Below are positions 28,242 to 38,783 of a DNA stretch of 64,000 bases, one piece after another; within the stretch, counting starts at the first letter, position 1, and each line of letters opens with the position of its first letter. The notes under the pieces were generated by a model. The model ran no database searches and was not told the DNA's origin. It worked only from the letters and a program-made list of their open reading frames with translations. This DNA is from Marinobacter sp. (GTDB lineage: Bacteria > Pseudomonadota > Gammaproteobacteria > Pseudomonadales > Oleiphilaceae), in NCBI GenBank assembly GCA_022565395.1, contig JAIUMV010000005.1:114922-178921 (forward strand). The letters run 5' to 3'. The translations under genes were made by a program, and so were the position numbers.

Positions 28242-29438
28242 ATGGCAGGAAAACGAATTCTGCTCGGAGTTACTGGCGGCATAGCGGCCTATAAAAGCGC
28301 AGAGCTGGTCAGGTTGCTGAAAAAGGCCGGCCATGAGGTGCGAGTGGTCATGACCCGGGGTGCCGAGGCCTTTGTGACACCGCTGACGTTTCAGGCCCTC
28401 AGCGGTGAGCCGGTTCGTACCTCCTTGCTGGACCCGGCGGCTGAGGCCGGCATGGGACATATCGAGTTGGCGAAATGGGCGGATCAGGTAATTGTTGCCC
28501 CTGCCAGTGCAGACTTTATGGCCCGGTTTTCCAGTGGCATGGCGGATGACTTGTTAACCACCCTGTGCAGCGCCACCACCGCACCTATCGCCCTGGTGCC
28601 GGCGATGAATCAGGCGATGTGGCAAAACACCCGCACCCAGCGGGTGGTGTCCCAGCTTGCGGCTGATTCCCAGGTGTTGATCTGGGGGCCGGACGAGGGT
28701 CAGCAGGCCTGTGGTGATACCGGCCCGGGGCGCATGTTGGAGCCTGAGCATATTATGGCGCGTCTGCAGAGCGGCAAGGGGCCATTGGCGGGTTGCCAGC
28801 TGGTGTTGACGGCCGGGCCTACCCGGGAGCCCATAGACCCGGTGCGCTATATAAGCAACCACAGTTCCGGCAAAATGGGCTACGCGCTGGCGCAAGCCGC
28901 CCGGGACGCGGGTGCGACCGTAACGCTGGTGAGTGGTCCGGTAGCGCTGGCGGCACCGTCAGGGGTCCAGCGTGTCATGGTCACCACCGCAGAAGAGATG
29001 CTGGCTGCCGTGCAGCAGGCGCTGCCCGGCTGTGACATTTTTGTTGCGACCGCTGCCGTAGCTGATTATCGCCCCGCCACGGCCGCGGGTGACAAAATCA
29101 AGAAAACCGCCGAGGCTATGTCGGTGCCGCTGGTGCGTAATCCGGATGTTCTGGCAACGGTGGCGGCTCAGCCTAACCCACCTTTCTGCGTGGGGTTCGC
29201 TGCAGAGACCCGGGATCTTGCCCATTATGCGCAGGACAAGCTGAGCCGTAAAAAACTCGACATGATTGTCGCCAATGATGTCTCAGTACCGGGGCAGGGC
29301 TTCAACAGTGATCAGAATGCCGTTACGGTGTTCTGGCCCGGCGGGCAACAACCTTTTCCCCTGTGTGACAAGCAGCAGCTGGCACAGGCACTGGTAGCGC
29401 TGATCGCAGAGCGTTATTACGCAAAAACCACTTCATAA
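28242..29438 (+). CDS. coaBC: Bifunctional phosphopantothenoylcysteine decarboxylase/synthetase
   Basis: A 398-residue fusion. The N-terminal CoaC flavoprotein domain (1-180) decarboxylates phosphopantothenoylcysteine; it has GVTGGIAAYK, the PAMNQAMW motif and the substrate flap ACGDTGPGRMLEPE with its Cys. The C-terminal CoaB domain (190-398) ligates cysteine to phosphopantothenate with CTP; it has NHSSGKMGYALA, the KIKK loop and the FAAETRDL stretch. GGAG precedes ATG 28242. It is followed after 23 bases by dut, the conserved pair. Confidence 0.96.
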   Translation: MAGKRILLGVTGGIAAYKSAELVRLLKKAGHEVRVVMTRGAEAFVTPLTFQALSGEPVRTSLLDPAAEAGMGHIELAKWADQVIVAPASADFMARFSSGMADDLLTTLCSATTAPIALVPAMNQAMWQNTRTQRVVSQLAADSQVLIWGPDEGQQACGDTGPGRMLEPEHIMARLQSGKGPLAGCQLVLTAGPTREPIDPVRYISNHSSGKMGYALAQAARDAGATVTLVSGPVALAAPSGVQRVMVTTAEEMLAAVQQALPGCDIFVATAAVADYRPATAAGDKIKKTAEAMSVPLVRNPDVLATVAAQPNPPFCVGFAAETRDLAHYAQDKLSRKKLDMIVANDVSVPGQGFNSDQNAVTVFWPGGQQPFPLCDKQQLAQALVALIAERYYAKTTS

Positions 29439-29461
29439 CTGACTAGACAGGTTCTTTTGAC

Positions 29462-29923
29462 ATGACGTCCCAGCGTATCCAGGTCAAAGTTTTGGACCGC
29501 CGTATCGGCGATATGATTCCTTTCCCGCACTATGCCACCGAGGGTTCGGCTGGTCTGGACCTGCGCGCCTGTCTCGACAGCCCGTTGGAGATTGGACCGG
29601 GGGAAACCCACCTGATACCCACTGGCCTCGCCATCTATCTGGAGGATCCGGCGCTGGCCGCGATGATCCTGCCCCGCAGTGGGCTCGGTCATAAACACGG
29701 TATTGTGCTGGGCAACCTGGTAGGGCTGATTGACTCCGATTACCAGGGTGAACTGATGGTGTCCTGTTGGAACCGGGGGCAACAGCCATTCACTGTTTCG
29801 GTGGGTGAGCGCATCGCCCAGTTGGTTATTGTGCCGGTGGTACAGGCAGCCTTTGATGTGGTTCCCGAGTTTGCGGCGACCGAACGGGGCGCCGGTGGTT
29901 TTGGGTCTACCGGTACGGCGTAG
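29462..29923 (+). CDS. dut: dUTP diphosphatase
   Basis: A 153-residue trimeric dUTPase that removes dUTP and supplies dUMP. All five motifs are present: [40 protein letters not shown] and the P-loop-like [10 protein letters not shown] at the C-terminus. Confidence 0.97.
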   Translation: MTSQRIQVKVLDRRIGDMIPFPHYATEGSAGLDLRACLDSPLEIGPGETHLIPTGLAIYLEDPALAAMILPRSGLGHKHGIVLGNLVGLIDSDYQGELMVSCWNRGQQPFTVSVGERIAQLVIVPVVQAAFDVVPEFAATERGAGGFGSTGTA

Positions 29924-29998
29924 GCGCGGAACGCTGGTAGAGGGCTATACTCACCCAGTGAGTAATGCAAGGCGACAGAATAACAATGGAACTGACCC

Positions 29999-32674
29999 AT
30001 GAAACTTGGCAAAAAGAAGACCAATAACGAATCGGCCACTGACGCTTCCGACGTGGCAGCCAAGCCCGCAAAGAAAGCAGGCAAGGCGATCCGCGAGGCA
30101 AAAGTCAAAGCACCACGTCAGGCGCAGCTGGCGGCAACAGGTCTGGCTCAGGCCGGTGTGGCGTTGCTGGCGATGGTGCTGGTAGCCGTGTTGATCCATG
30201 TATTGGTACTTCAGCCCGCAGACGATGAGCGCTGGCAGCAACGTACCCAGACCGAGCTGGCTTCTGCTACCGCCCGGGTCGAGCAGCGCATTGCTGTGTT
30301 GCAGACTCTGGTGCAGGGGTTTGCCACCCAGGAGCAGGTTATGCGCCTGCTCATGGAAGGTGGTCCGCAGCAGGTGAGTGGCCTGCTGGAGCCCATGCTG
30401 CCCGGTGTGCAGGCGGTGTTCCTGTTCCCGGCGGGGCAGATTGCTCGCCAGGCTGGTGAGACCTTTGAGCTGAGTTTTGTCAATCTTGATCTGGCCCGCC
30501 GCGCCGAGTCGGGCCGGACCCTGAACCCGGATGCCTTCCCCCGTAATGGCGATACCTTTATCCAGTTGGCGGCCTCTGTCCGTGAGGCGCCTGGTCAGCC
30601 CATTCAGGGTAGCCTGCTGGTGGTATTTGATGCGTCGGTGCTGACGCCGGCCCTGTCAGTTACGGACACGCAGTTGGCGGGTCGTCTGTCGGTGGTGCAG
30701 GCGGTCGCTGGCAGTCGCCAGACCATCGTCGCCGCTGGCAGCGGTAATTTGCCAGCGGTGACGGGTAACCTGTCCGTACCCGGTTGGTCCGTGGAGTATG
30801 CGCCTGCGCGCCGGCCTGCACCCAGTGCAGATCTGGTGGCTGTGCTGCTGGTGGTGGTGATCCCGGGCATCCTGGCGGCAGCACTGGTGTGGTTGCTGCT
30901 GCTGAAGACGCAGACCAGTGTGCGCCGGGAAATGCAGACACTGCTGCAGTGGTCCCATAAGGCCTTCGGCGGTGAACGTGCGGCGCCGCCCACGCTGCGT
31001 TGGGATTTCCTGGTGTCACTGTCCGAAGGACTGCAGCGCCTGGCTCAGTTGCTGGACAAGCGCCTGGCCAAGACCGAAGAGGAAGCCCGTGCCAAAGCCG
31101 GGCGTGAAGCCGCCAAAAAGGGATCGCGCAAGGCCGCAGCGGCCCGACCGCAGGACGGTGACCAGCCGTTGTTCCAGGACAAGGACGTGCTTGATATCGA
31201 CATGCTCGACGGTGACGAGGATGTGCTTGGGTTAGGTGGGTCCGATGACCTGCTGGCGGATGATTTCGGACTCGACGTTGGAGAGCTGGAAGCACCGACC
31301 GCTGAAGTTTCCCCCAGCCTGTTCCGTGCCTATGACATTCGCGGCATAGTGGATGACACCCTCAGCCCGGAAGTGGTTGAGGTGATCGGCCGTGCCATTG
31401 GTTCTGAGGCCCTGGCCCGCGGCTGTCATGACATCTGCGTGGCCTATGATGGTCGTGAGTCCAGCCCCGGTTATGCCGACGCCCTGGCGCGGGGGCTGCT
31501 GTCTACCGGTTGCAATGTGATCGAGTTGGGGGCTGTGCCGACCCCGGTGCTCTATTTTGCAACCCATGCGCTGGAAACCGGTGCCGGGGTAATGATCACC
31601 GGCAGCCACAATCCGCCGGAGTACAACGGCCTCAAGGTCGTGCTCGCGGGTGAAACGCTGCATGACGAGGGCATCCACAAGCTGCATCAGCGAATCCAGA
31701 ATCTGGATTTTGCCAGCGGCCAGGGTGAGCGCCGCAGCGAGGATCTGCGCCGGGCCTATCTGGATCGTATCGTGGGTGACATCGCCGTGGCTGCCCCCCT
31801 CAAGGTCGTGCTGGATGCGGGCAATGGCATTGCGAGCGAACTGGCGCCCATTCTGGTGGAGGAGCTGGGTTGCGATGTGATCCCCCTTCACTGTGAGGTT
31901 GACGGCAGCTTCCCCAATCATCATCCCGACCCCTCTGATCCGGCTAATCTGGAGGATCTGATTGCCCGGGTCAAAGCGGAAAATGCCGACATCGGTCTGG
32001 CGCTGGATGGCGATGGTGACCGCCTCGGTGTTGTCACCAACACCGGCAAGATTATCTGGCCGGATCGTTTGCTAATGCTGTTCGCCAAAGATGTGATTTC
32101 CCGTAACCCCGGGGCTGATGTCATTTACGACGTCAAGTGCAGCCGCCGCCTGGCAACGGTGATCAGTCAGGCCGGTGGTCGGCCCGTCATGTGGAAGTCC
32201 GGCCACTCGGTGATGAAAGCGAAAATGCGGGAGACGGGTGCGCTGCTGGCGGGCGAAATGAGCGGCCATGTATTCTTCAAGGAACGCTGGTACGGATTCG
32301 ATGACGGGCTTTATACTGCCGCCCGCCTGCTGGAAATCCTCGGTGTGGAAGACCGCCACAGTGATGAGGTGTTTGCTGACCTGCCAGAGGACTTCAGCAC
32401 CCCTGAACTGCACGTGAACACCACTGACGAAAGCAAGTTTGCGCTGGTTGAAAAGCTGGTGCAGACCGGTCAGTTTGGTGACGGTATTGTCAGCACCATC
32501 GACGGTGTCCGGGTGGACTATCCCGATGGCTGGGGGTTGTGTCGCGCCTCCAACACTACGCCCGTGCTGGTTCTGCGCTTTGAGGGTGAAACCGAAGAGG
32601 CGCTGGAGCGCATACGGGGCATGTTCCGTGACCAGTTGGCAGGTATTGCGCCAGAGCTGGTCATTGAGTTTTAG
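29999..32674 (+). CDS. algC: Phosphomannomutase/phosphoglucomutase with membrane-anchored N-terminal extension
   Basis: An 891-residue protein. Residues 440-891 are a complete AlgC-type hexose phosphate mutase: phosphoserine Ser536 in TGSHNPPEYNG, metal loop DGDGDR (670-675) and sugar loop GEMSGHVFF. Residues 1-440 are extra: a Lys-rich cytoplasmic tail, a helix at 50-72, a periplasmic domain of about 200 residues, a second helix at 278-302, then a Lys/Ala-rich and an acidic linker. That topology is like a chemoreceptor or sensor kinase input module. Long AlgC forms are known in pseudomonads. The enzyme supplies mannose-1-P and glucose-1-P for LPS and exopolysaccharides. It sits between dut and argB, all on one strand. 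Confidence 0.94.
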   Translation: MKLGKKKTNNESATDASDVAAKPAKKAGKAIREAKVKAPRQAQLAATGLAQAGVALLAMVLVAVLIHVLVLQPADDERWQQRTQTELASATARVEQRIAVLQTLVQGFATQEQVMRLLMEGGPQQVSGLLEPMLPGVQAVFLFPAGQIARQAGETFELSFVNLDLARRAESGRTLNPDAFPRNGDTFIQLAASVREAPGQPIQGSLLVVFDASVLTPALSVTDTQLAGRLSVVQAVAGSRQTIVAAGSGNLPAVTGNLSVPGWSVEYAPARRPAPSADLVAVLLVVVIPGILAAALVWLLLLKTQTSVRREMQTLLQWSHKAFGGERAAPPTLRWDFLVSLSEGLQRLAQLLDKRLAKTEEEARAKAGREAAKKGSRKAAAARPQDGDQPLFQDKDVLDIDMLDGDEDVLGLGGSDDLLADDFGLDVGELEAPTAEVSPSLFRAYDIRGIVDDTLSPEVVEVIGRAIGSEALARGCHDICVAYDGRESSPGYADALARGLLSTGCNVIELGAVPTPVLYFATHALETGAGVMITGSHNPPEYNGLKVVLAGETLHDEGIHKLHQRIQNLDFASGQGERRSEDLRRAYLDRIVGDIAVAAPLKVVLDAGNGIASELAPILVEELGCDVIPLHCEVDGSFPNHHPDPSDPANLEDLIARVKAENADIGLALDGDGDRLGVVTNTGKIIWPDRLLMLFAKDVISRNPGADVIYDVKCSRRLATVISQAGGRPVMWKSGHSVMKAKMRETGALLAGEMSGHVFFKERWYGFDDGLYTAARLLEILGVEDRHSDEVFADLPEDFSTPELHVNTTDESKFALVEKLVQTGQFGDGIVSTIDGVRVDYPDGWGLCRASNTTPVLVLRFEGETEEALERIRGMFRDQLAGIAPELVIEF

Positions 32675-32776
32675 GAGCCCAAGGGCTTCCGGGCAGCCGC
32701 CGCTTGCAGCAGCTGCCACACAGACATAAGGGGCAAGGCATCATGGCCCGGCCCCATCGCAACGACAGGTTGATAA

Positions 32777-33682
<906 letters not shown>

Positions 33683-33712
33683 CAGACTACCCGAGACAAG
33701 GGACGGTAAGGC

Positions 33713-34960
33713 ATGAAGAAGCTGCTGATGTTCTTGATTGTCGCCGGTGCGCTGGCTTACGGCGGTTACCGTGGCGGCGCCTGGTACATCACCCACACCC
33801 TGTTGGTGGACGCCCGCCAGGCGCTGGCCGACGATGGTGTGCTCAGCTGGGGGCGCATTCACCCCACGCTGGACGGTGAGGTGGTAATCGAGGGCCTCAG
33901 TTACCAGTCCTTTGCCATGAACCCTCCCATCAGTAGCAACCGGGCGGTCGTGTCTTTTGGCAGCGCGGGCGCTGTGGTCCAGTGGCTGATGGACAGTCGG
34001 CGCTGGCCTGCCCACTGGCAGCTGCGGCTGGATGACTTCGGTATTGCCCTGGACCAACCGCTGCAACGTGACTGGATGCAGCCTCAGGACCATGCCCGGC
34101 CACCCTTCTACCGTCCTCTGTGCGGCGCGGGTGGGCAGCGTCTGACTGCCCGTAGCTGGCAGGGTATGGGGTTGCCTGAACTGCGGGGTGTAATATCGCT
34201 TGAGCGGCAGTCGGAAGGCCTTTACATACACTGGCAAGGCGGAGTTTGGGGGAGTTTTGATGCCCACTTCCCTGATGCAGCGCTACGTGACCCATTGGCG
34301 CTCCGTGAGGGGCTGGACGGGCTGGGTGAGCGTGTCGAGCTGACGTTCCGTGACGCCGGCTTGATGCGGCGGGTAACAGCTTACTGCAGCCGCGCCAGCG
34401 ACCTGGAGCCCGAGGCCTGGCTGACCCAGGCCCAACAGCAATTCAGTGCGGATCTCGCCGCCTATGGCTGGAGCCCCAGCGGCCAGTTGGCCAGCCTCTA
34501 TCGGGTATGGCTGCGGGAAGGTGGCGAGCTGCAGGCCGCCGTCAGCCTGACTCAGGATGCGCTCGGCCTGCCGCTGCGGTCAGCAACGGCGCCCGAGGAC
34601 TGGCGTGCGCCCTGGCAACCTGCCTACAACGGCGCCATGGTGCCTGATGTCTATCTGGTGGAAAAGGCTGTGGCCGTGATGGAAGAGCCCGCACCGATGA
34701 CCGCCGCTGTCCCGGCAGGCCCCGGCTTCAGGGATGCGCCGGTCACTGAGGCAGCGCGCTGGATCGACCGGCAGGTAAGGGTCAGTCTGGTCAGTGGCCG
34801 GGTGGTTGAAGGGCGCCTGATTGCCGCCGATAGCGATCAGCTGAACGTTGGGCGTATGATGGACGGAGGTGAGATGGGCTACCAGATCAGCCTGCGAGGT
34901 ATCGAGAATTTTCAGGTCTGGCGTCAGTCCCCAGCGTCAGCGACCGGTGTCAGTGAATGA
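33713..34960 (+). CDS. Membrane-anchored protein of unknown function with C-terminal Sm-like region
   Basis: I do not recognise the family. The 415-residue product starts with a helix (residues 3-20, LLMFLIVAGALAYGGYRGG) that is an anchor or signal. A long beta-rich middle follows with scattered Trp residues. After a Pro/Ala linker near 320-340, the last 60 residues (VRVSLVSGRVVEGRL, then GEMGYQISLRGIENFQVW) have the strand pattern of an Sm-like (LSM) barrel, seen by eye only. It begins 30 bases after argB and is followed by argE after 36 bases, so it is probably co-transcribed with arginine genes without an evident role in them. Confidence 0.75.
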   Translation: MKKLLMFLIVAGALAYGGYRGGAWYITHTLLVDARQALADDGVLSWGRIHPTLDGEVVIEGLSYQSFAMNPPISSNRAVVSFGSAGAVVQWLMDSRRWPAHWQLRLDDFGIALDQPLQRDWMQPQDHARPPFYRPLCGAGGQRLTARSWQGMGLPELRGVISLERQSEGLYIHWQGGVWGSFDAHFPDAALRDPLALREGLDGLGERVELTFRDAGLMRRVTAYCSRASDLEPEAWLTQAQQQFSADLAAYGWSPSGQLASLYRVWLREGGELQAAVSLTQDALGLPLRSATAPEDWRAPWQPAYNGAMVPDVYLVEKAVAVMEEPAPMTAAVPAGPGFRDAPVTEAARWIDRQVRVSLVSGRVVEGRLIAADSDQLNVGRMMDGGEMGYQISLRGIENFQVWRQSPASATGVSE

Positions 34961-34996
34961 GGGGCTTATTCCACCTTAAGTGACAGGAGACACCCT

Positions 34997-36184
34997 ATGG
35001 CCAGCTCGCAACAGGGCGCAGTAGCGCAACCCCCTGGCATCCGGGACATGCTGGCCCGCCTGGTGTCCCTGCCATCCATCAGCAGTGCCAACCCGGAATG
35101 GGATCACAGCAACGAGCCGGTCGTGCGTACCCTGGCCGAATGGCTGGAAGCCATGGGCTTTGCGGTGGAGATCCTGCCGGTACCGGGTATGCCTGGCAAG
35201 TTCAATCTGATTGCCACCCTCGGCCAGGGACCGGGCGGACTCGTGTTGTCCGGCCATACCGACACCGTGCCCTACGATGAAAAGCGCTGGCAGAGTGACC
35301 CGTTTACCCTGACGGAGCGGGATGATCGCTGGTACGGGCTGGGAACTTGCGATATGAAGGGTTTTTTCCCGCTGGCCATTGAGGCAGCGCGGGTCTTTCT
35401 GGATCAGCCCCTCAAGCAACCGCTGATTATTCTCGCCACTGCCGACGAAGAAAGCTCCATGAATGGCGCCCAGTCCCTGGTGGCGGCCGGTCGCCCCAAA
35501 GGTCGCTATGCGGTGATTGGCGAGCCCACCGGGCTGCGGCCGGTGCGCATGCACAAAGGTATCATGATGGAGCGGCTGATTTTTGAAGGGCGTTCAGGCC
35601 ACTCATCAGACCCTTCACTGGGCAACAATGCCATGGAGGGTATGCACGATGCCCTCTCTGAACTGATGGCCTATCGTAACCAGCTGCAGCAGTACTATCA
35701 CAACCCCGCATTCAAAGTGCAGGTGCCCACCCTGAATCTGGGCTGCATCCACGGTGGTGATAACCCCAATCGCATCTGTGCCCGTTGCGAGCTGCATTTT
35801 GACCTGCGGCCGCTGCCAGGTATGCAGATGGCGGAATTGCGCCAGGCCATGCTGGAGCGCATTCAGCCCATTGCTGAGCGTCGTGGTCTTGGGTTTCGTT
35901 TTGAGCCGCTGTTTGATGGCGTGCCGCCTTTTGAAACACCGGCTGAGTCAGCGTTGGTCCGCGTCTGTGAGCGCCTGACCGGGCACACGGCCCAGGCCGT
36001 GGCCTTTGCCACTGAGGCCCCCTGGTTGCAGCAACTGGGCCTGGAAACCCTGGTGATGGGGCCGGGCTCCATTGATCAGGCGCATCAGCCAGATGAGTAT
36101 CTGGCCTTGTCTCAGCTGGAACCCACGGTTGCTATACTGCGCAAGCTGATCCGGCACTTCTGTCTGGATGAACCCCAACTCTGA
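34997..36184 (+). CDS. argE: Acetylornithine deacetylase
   Basis: A 395-residue M20-family zinc hydrolase that frees ornithine from N-acetylornithine. Metal ligands and catalytic residues are in LSGHTDTVPYDE (His, Asp), GTCDMKGFF (Asp), TADEESSMNGA (catalytic Glu pair), GEPTGL and the C-terminal MGPGSIDQAHQPDEY (His). The dimerisation domain begins at HKGIMMERLIFEGRSGHSS. AGGAG precedes ATG 34997. Its presence implies the linear (non-recycling) acetyl route is at least possible. Confidence 0.95.
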   Translation: MASSQQGAVAQPPGIRDMLARLVSLPSISSANPEWDHSNEPVVRTLAEWLEAMGFAVEILPVPGMPGKFNLIATLGQGPGGLVLSGHTDTVPYDEKRWQSDPFTLTERDDRWYGLGTCDMKGFFPLAIEAARVFLDQPLKQPLIILATADEESSMNGAQSLVAAGRPKGRYAVIGEPTGLRPVRMHKGIMMERLIFEGRSGHSSDPSLGNNAMEGMHDALSELMAYRNQLQQYYHNPAFKVQVPTLNLGCIHGGDNPNRICARCELHFDLRPLPGMQMAELRQAMLERIQPIAERRGLGFRFEPLFDGVPPFETPAESALVRVCERLTGHTAQAVAFATEAPWLQQLGLETLVMGPGSIDQAHQPDEYLALSQLEPTVAILRKLIRHFCLDEPQL

Positions 36185-36231
36185 GGCTCGCCCAGCCTCT
36201 GTTTGGCACCCTGTGAAGGAGTCTGACACCC

Positions 36232-37551
36232 TTGAAAGATACCGGCTGGTTGCACGGTTTTCGGCATTCCTCGCCCTACATCAACGCGCACCGTGGTCGC
36301 ACCCTGGTTCTGACGCTGGGTGGTGAGGCGCTGGAATACGATAACTTCATCAATATTATTCATGACATCACCTTGCTGAGCAGCCTGGGGGTTCGGCTGG
36401 TGCTGGTGGTGGGCGCCCGTCCACAAATCCAGGCGCGGCTGGCGAACGCCGGTATCACATCCGATTTCCACAAGGGGTTGCGCATCACCCGTGAGGACCA
36501 TCTGCCGCTGGTGCTGGAGGCCATCGGTGCGATGCGTATCCAGCTGGAGAGCCAGCTGTCCATGGGACTGGTGAACTCCCCCATGCACGGTGCGCGAATC
36601 CGCGTCAGTGGCGGTAACTTCGTGACGGCGCGCCCGGTGGGGGTGCTGGATGGTATTGACCATGAATATACCGGCAGGGTGCGGCGGGTGGATGCAGCCG
36701 GTATCCAGAGCCTGCTGGAGCTGGGCCATATTGTGCTGTTGCCGCCGCTGGGCTTTTCCCCCACAGGGGATGCTTTCAACCTCTCCTATGAGGACGTGGG
36801 TAGCCAGGTTGCTGCCGCCCTGCAGGCGGAAAAGCTGATCATTTTCACGGATCAGGCCGGTATCACGGACGCGGCAGGCAACCTGATCCGGGAGATGACC
36901 ATTGGTCAGGCTGCCGGCCTGTTGCGTCAGGGAGAGGTGGCCGGTCACGGCGCCGACCTGTTGCATGCGGCTTGCACTGCCTGCTCCCGAGGGGTACGGC
37001 GGGCTCATATCATCAGCTACAGCGAGGATGGTGCCTTGCTGGAGGAGCTGTTCACCCGAGACGGTGCCGGCACCCTGGTCAGTGATGACAACTACGAGCA
37101 GATACGCCCCGCCAGAGTCGAGGACATCGGCGGCATTTTGGAGTTGATCCAGCCGCTGGAAGAGCAGGGCATCCTGGTCCGTCGCTCCCGGGACATGTTG
37201 GAGACCGAAGTGGACCGGTTCGTGGTGGCTGAGCGGGACGGTACTATCGTGGGTTGTGCGGCCCTCTACAGTTACCCGGATGAGCAAGCGGGTGAATTGT
37301 CCTGCTTCGCTGTGGATAGCAGTTACCGCCGCGGCGGGCGCGGTGACGCGCTGCTGTTGGCCATCGAGAAACTGGCCCGCAGCCAGGGCGTGGAGCGGCT
37401 GTTTGTATTAACCACCCAGACGGAGCACTGGTTCCGGGAGCGGGGCTTTGAGCCATCCGCGGTGCAGTCACTGCCGGGGCCAAAGCTGGCGTCTTACAAC
37501 ACCCAGCGTAACTCAAAAGTGTTCGTCAAAGCGCTCATTGAGAGCGTGTAA
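36232..37551 (+). CDS. argA: N-acetylglutamate synthase
   Basis: A 439-residue enzyme catalysing the first arginine step from glutamate and acetyl-CoA. The N-terminal amino acid kinase domain (about 1-290) binds arginine for feedback control and the C-terminal GNAT domain (295-439) does the acetyl transfer; RRGGRGDALL is its acetyl-CoA loop. Translation starts at TTG 36232, with AAGGAG upstream at long spacing, so expression may be low. Its last 39 bases overlap the end of the convergent zinc-peptidase gene. Confidence 0.95.
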   Translation: MKDTGWLHGFRHSSPYINAHRGRTLVLTLGGEALEYDNFINIIHDITLLSSLGVRLVLVVGARPQIQARLANAGITSDFHKGLRITREDHLPLVLEAIGAMRIQLESQLSMGLVNSPMHGARIRVSGGNFVTARPVGVLDGIDHEYTGRVRRVDAAGIQSLLELGHIVLLPPLGFSPTGDAFNLSYEDVGSQVAAALQAEKLIIFTDQAGITDAAGNLIREMTIGQAAGLLRQGEVAGHGADLLHAACTACSRGVRRAHIISYSEDGALLEELFTRDGAGTLVSDDNYEQIRPARVEDIGGILELIQPLEEQGILVRRSRDMLETEVDRFVVAERDGTIVGCAALYSYPDEQAGELSCFAVDSSYRRGGRGDALLLAIEKLARSQGVERLFVLTTQTEHWFRERGFEPSAVQSLPGPKLASYNTQRNSKVFVKALIESV

Positions 37552-38580
37552 CGCGGCGTGCCGCGCTGCCTTGGGCTGCCTGCCCAGGGCACGCACGGCA
37601 TCGTAGAAACGGGGGAAATCGCCGTCATGCTCCCGCAGCAGTTGCCGAAAACCCGGCACGAACGTGTTGTATTGCTGAAACAGGGCGAGATGCGCATTGC
37701 TAAGGTCGGGGGCCTGGCGACCAAAGGGGCCGGGTTGCGGCCAATGTCGGGCAAGCCCGTCATAGTCAGCCTGCAATTGCTTCAGGATGACGGTTTTGGC
37801 GGCGCGCCGGTCCTCATCCCCCAAATCGGGCAGCTCATAAAGGTCCTGAAGACGGGCGCTGGCGTGACGAACCAGCGCCAGGGTTATCTCCCGCTGTGTA
37901 AGGCGCTGCAAGGCCTCGACAAACCCCCGTGAGTCGCCGTGGGCGTCAAGCCAGCGTTTCAGTCCCTCCAGCTCCACGGCCGTCGCGAAACTCTCGTTAA
38001 AGGTGGTATCGCCCCGGATGTAGATGAGTTGATGGCTCAGCTCGTGGATCATCAGGGCCACCATGCGATCCTCCGGTAGTCGGGTAAAGCCGCTGTGCAG
38101 GGGATCGTTGAACCAGCCCAGGGTAGAGTAAGCGGTTACGCCAGCAACCAGCACATCGAAATTTTTGGCCCGAAATGACTCGGCGGCGCGCTCCGCCATG
38201 GCCAGGTCAAAATAGCCCCGGTACGCCTGGCAGCCCACGATGGGGTAGCACCAGGTATGCGGGGTCAGGGAAAACTCCGGCACCACCACCAGATTGACCA
38301 GCACCCAGGGGCGGTCCAGCGCCACATAGTGGCGGAAAGAGCCGCCCACCGGCAGGTGCAGCTGTTGCTCGGCAAAGGTGCGCACCGCCTTGGCGGTTTC
38401 CAGTTGCTGCCGCAGCTCCCTGTCCAGGTCCGCTTGTGCCAGCAGGGAATCGACGGGCTGGCGGGCTTTGAGCAGCCCAAACTGGCCTTTGGCGGCCTGG
38501 TAGTAGTAGGCCGTTGTGCTGCAGCCTGACAGGGAGGCCAGCAGTAGCGAAAACAGTAGGAGCCAACTAAACTTTCTCAT
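37513..38580 (-). CDS. Putative zinc aminopeptidase lipoprotein (PF10023 type)
   Basis: A 355-residue lipoprotein. The signal peptide has the lipobox LASLSGC, so the mature protein starts at Cys20 and sits on a membrane facing the periplasm. The zinc motif HELSHQ (HExxH) is near the middle, in VALMIHELSHQLIYI, followed by FNESFATAVE, where the third metal ligand Glu is expected. This fits the gammaproteobacterial predicted aminopeptidase family (DUF2265/PF10023). ATG 38580 fits the signal peptide; its ribosome site is weak. The 3' end overlaps argA by 39 bases in convergent orientation. Confidence 0.85.
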   Translation of the reverse strand: MRKFSWLLLFSLLLASLSGCSTTAYYYQAAKGQFGLLKARQPVDSLLAQADLDRELRQQLETAKAVRTFAEQQLHLPVGGSFRHYVALDRPWVLVNLVVVPEFSLTPHTWCYPIVGCQAYRGYFDLAMAERAAESFRAKNFDVLVAGVTAYSTLGWFNDPLHSGFTRLPEDRMVALMIHELSHQLIYIRGDTTFNESFATAVELEGLKRWLDAHGDSRGFVEALQRLTQREITLALVRHASARLQDLYELPDLGDEDRRAAKTVILKQLQADYDGLARHWPQPGPFGRQAPDLSNAHLALFQQYNTFVPGFRQLLREHDGDFPRFYDAVRALGRQPKAARHAALHALNERFDEHF

Positions 38581-38686
38581 GACTTTGCCATGCACGTGGG
38601 GCGCCGACACCCTTCCGCCAGTTCTGGTGGTGTCAGTGCAAGCCATCATCTGACGCGACAGTTACAATGCTGCCGCCTTAGCAGGC

Positions 38687-38692
38687 TATACT
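38687..38692 (+). promoter_or_regulatory. Possible -10 for the PilZ-DUF1631 gene
   Basis: TATACT in the divergent region, about 92 bases before ATG 38784. The -35 side is poor (TTACAA at 19-base spacing). Evidence is weak. Confidence 0.3.
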
Positions 38693-38783
38693 AGCAGGGT
38701 GTAGTACCTCACGCAGGACGGCACGTAGGGATTGGGGTTCCCCGTTGTGTCACGGCCCCGGACAGCCAACAGTCAGGTAGTTA

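Noticed and set aside
36112..37287. A 391-codon minus-strand frame across argA.
   Set aside because: Shadow of argA codon bias; argA on the plus strand has clear kinase and GNAT domains.
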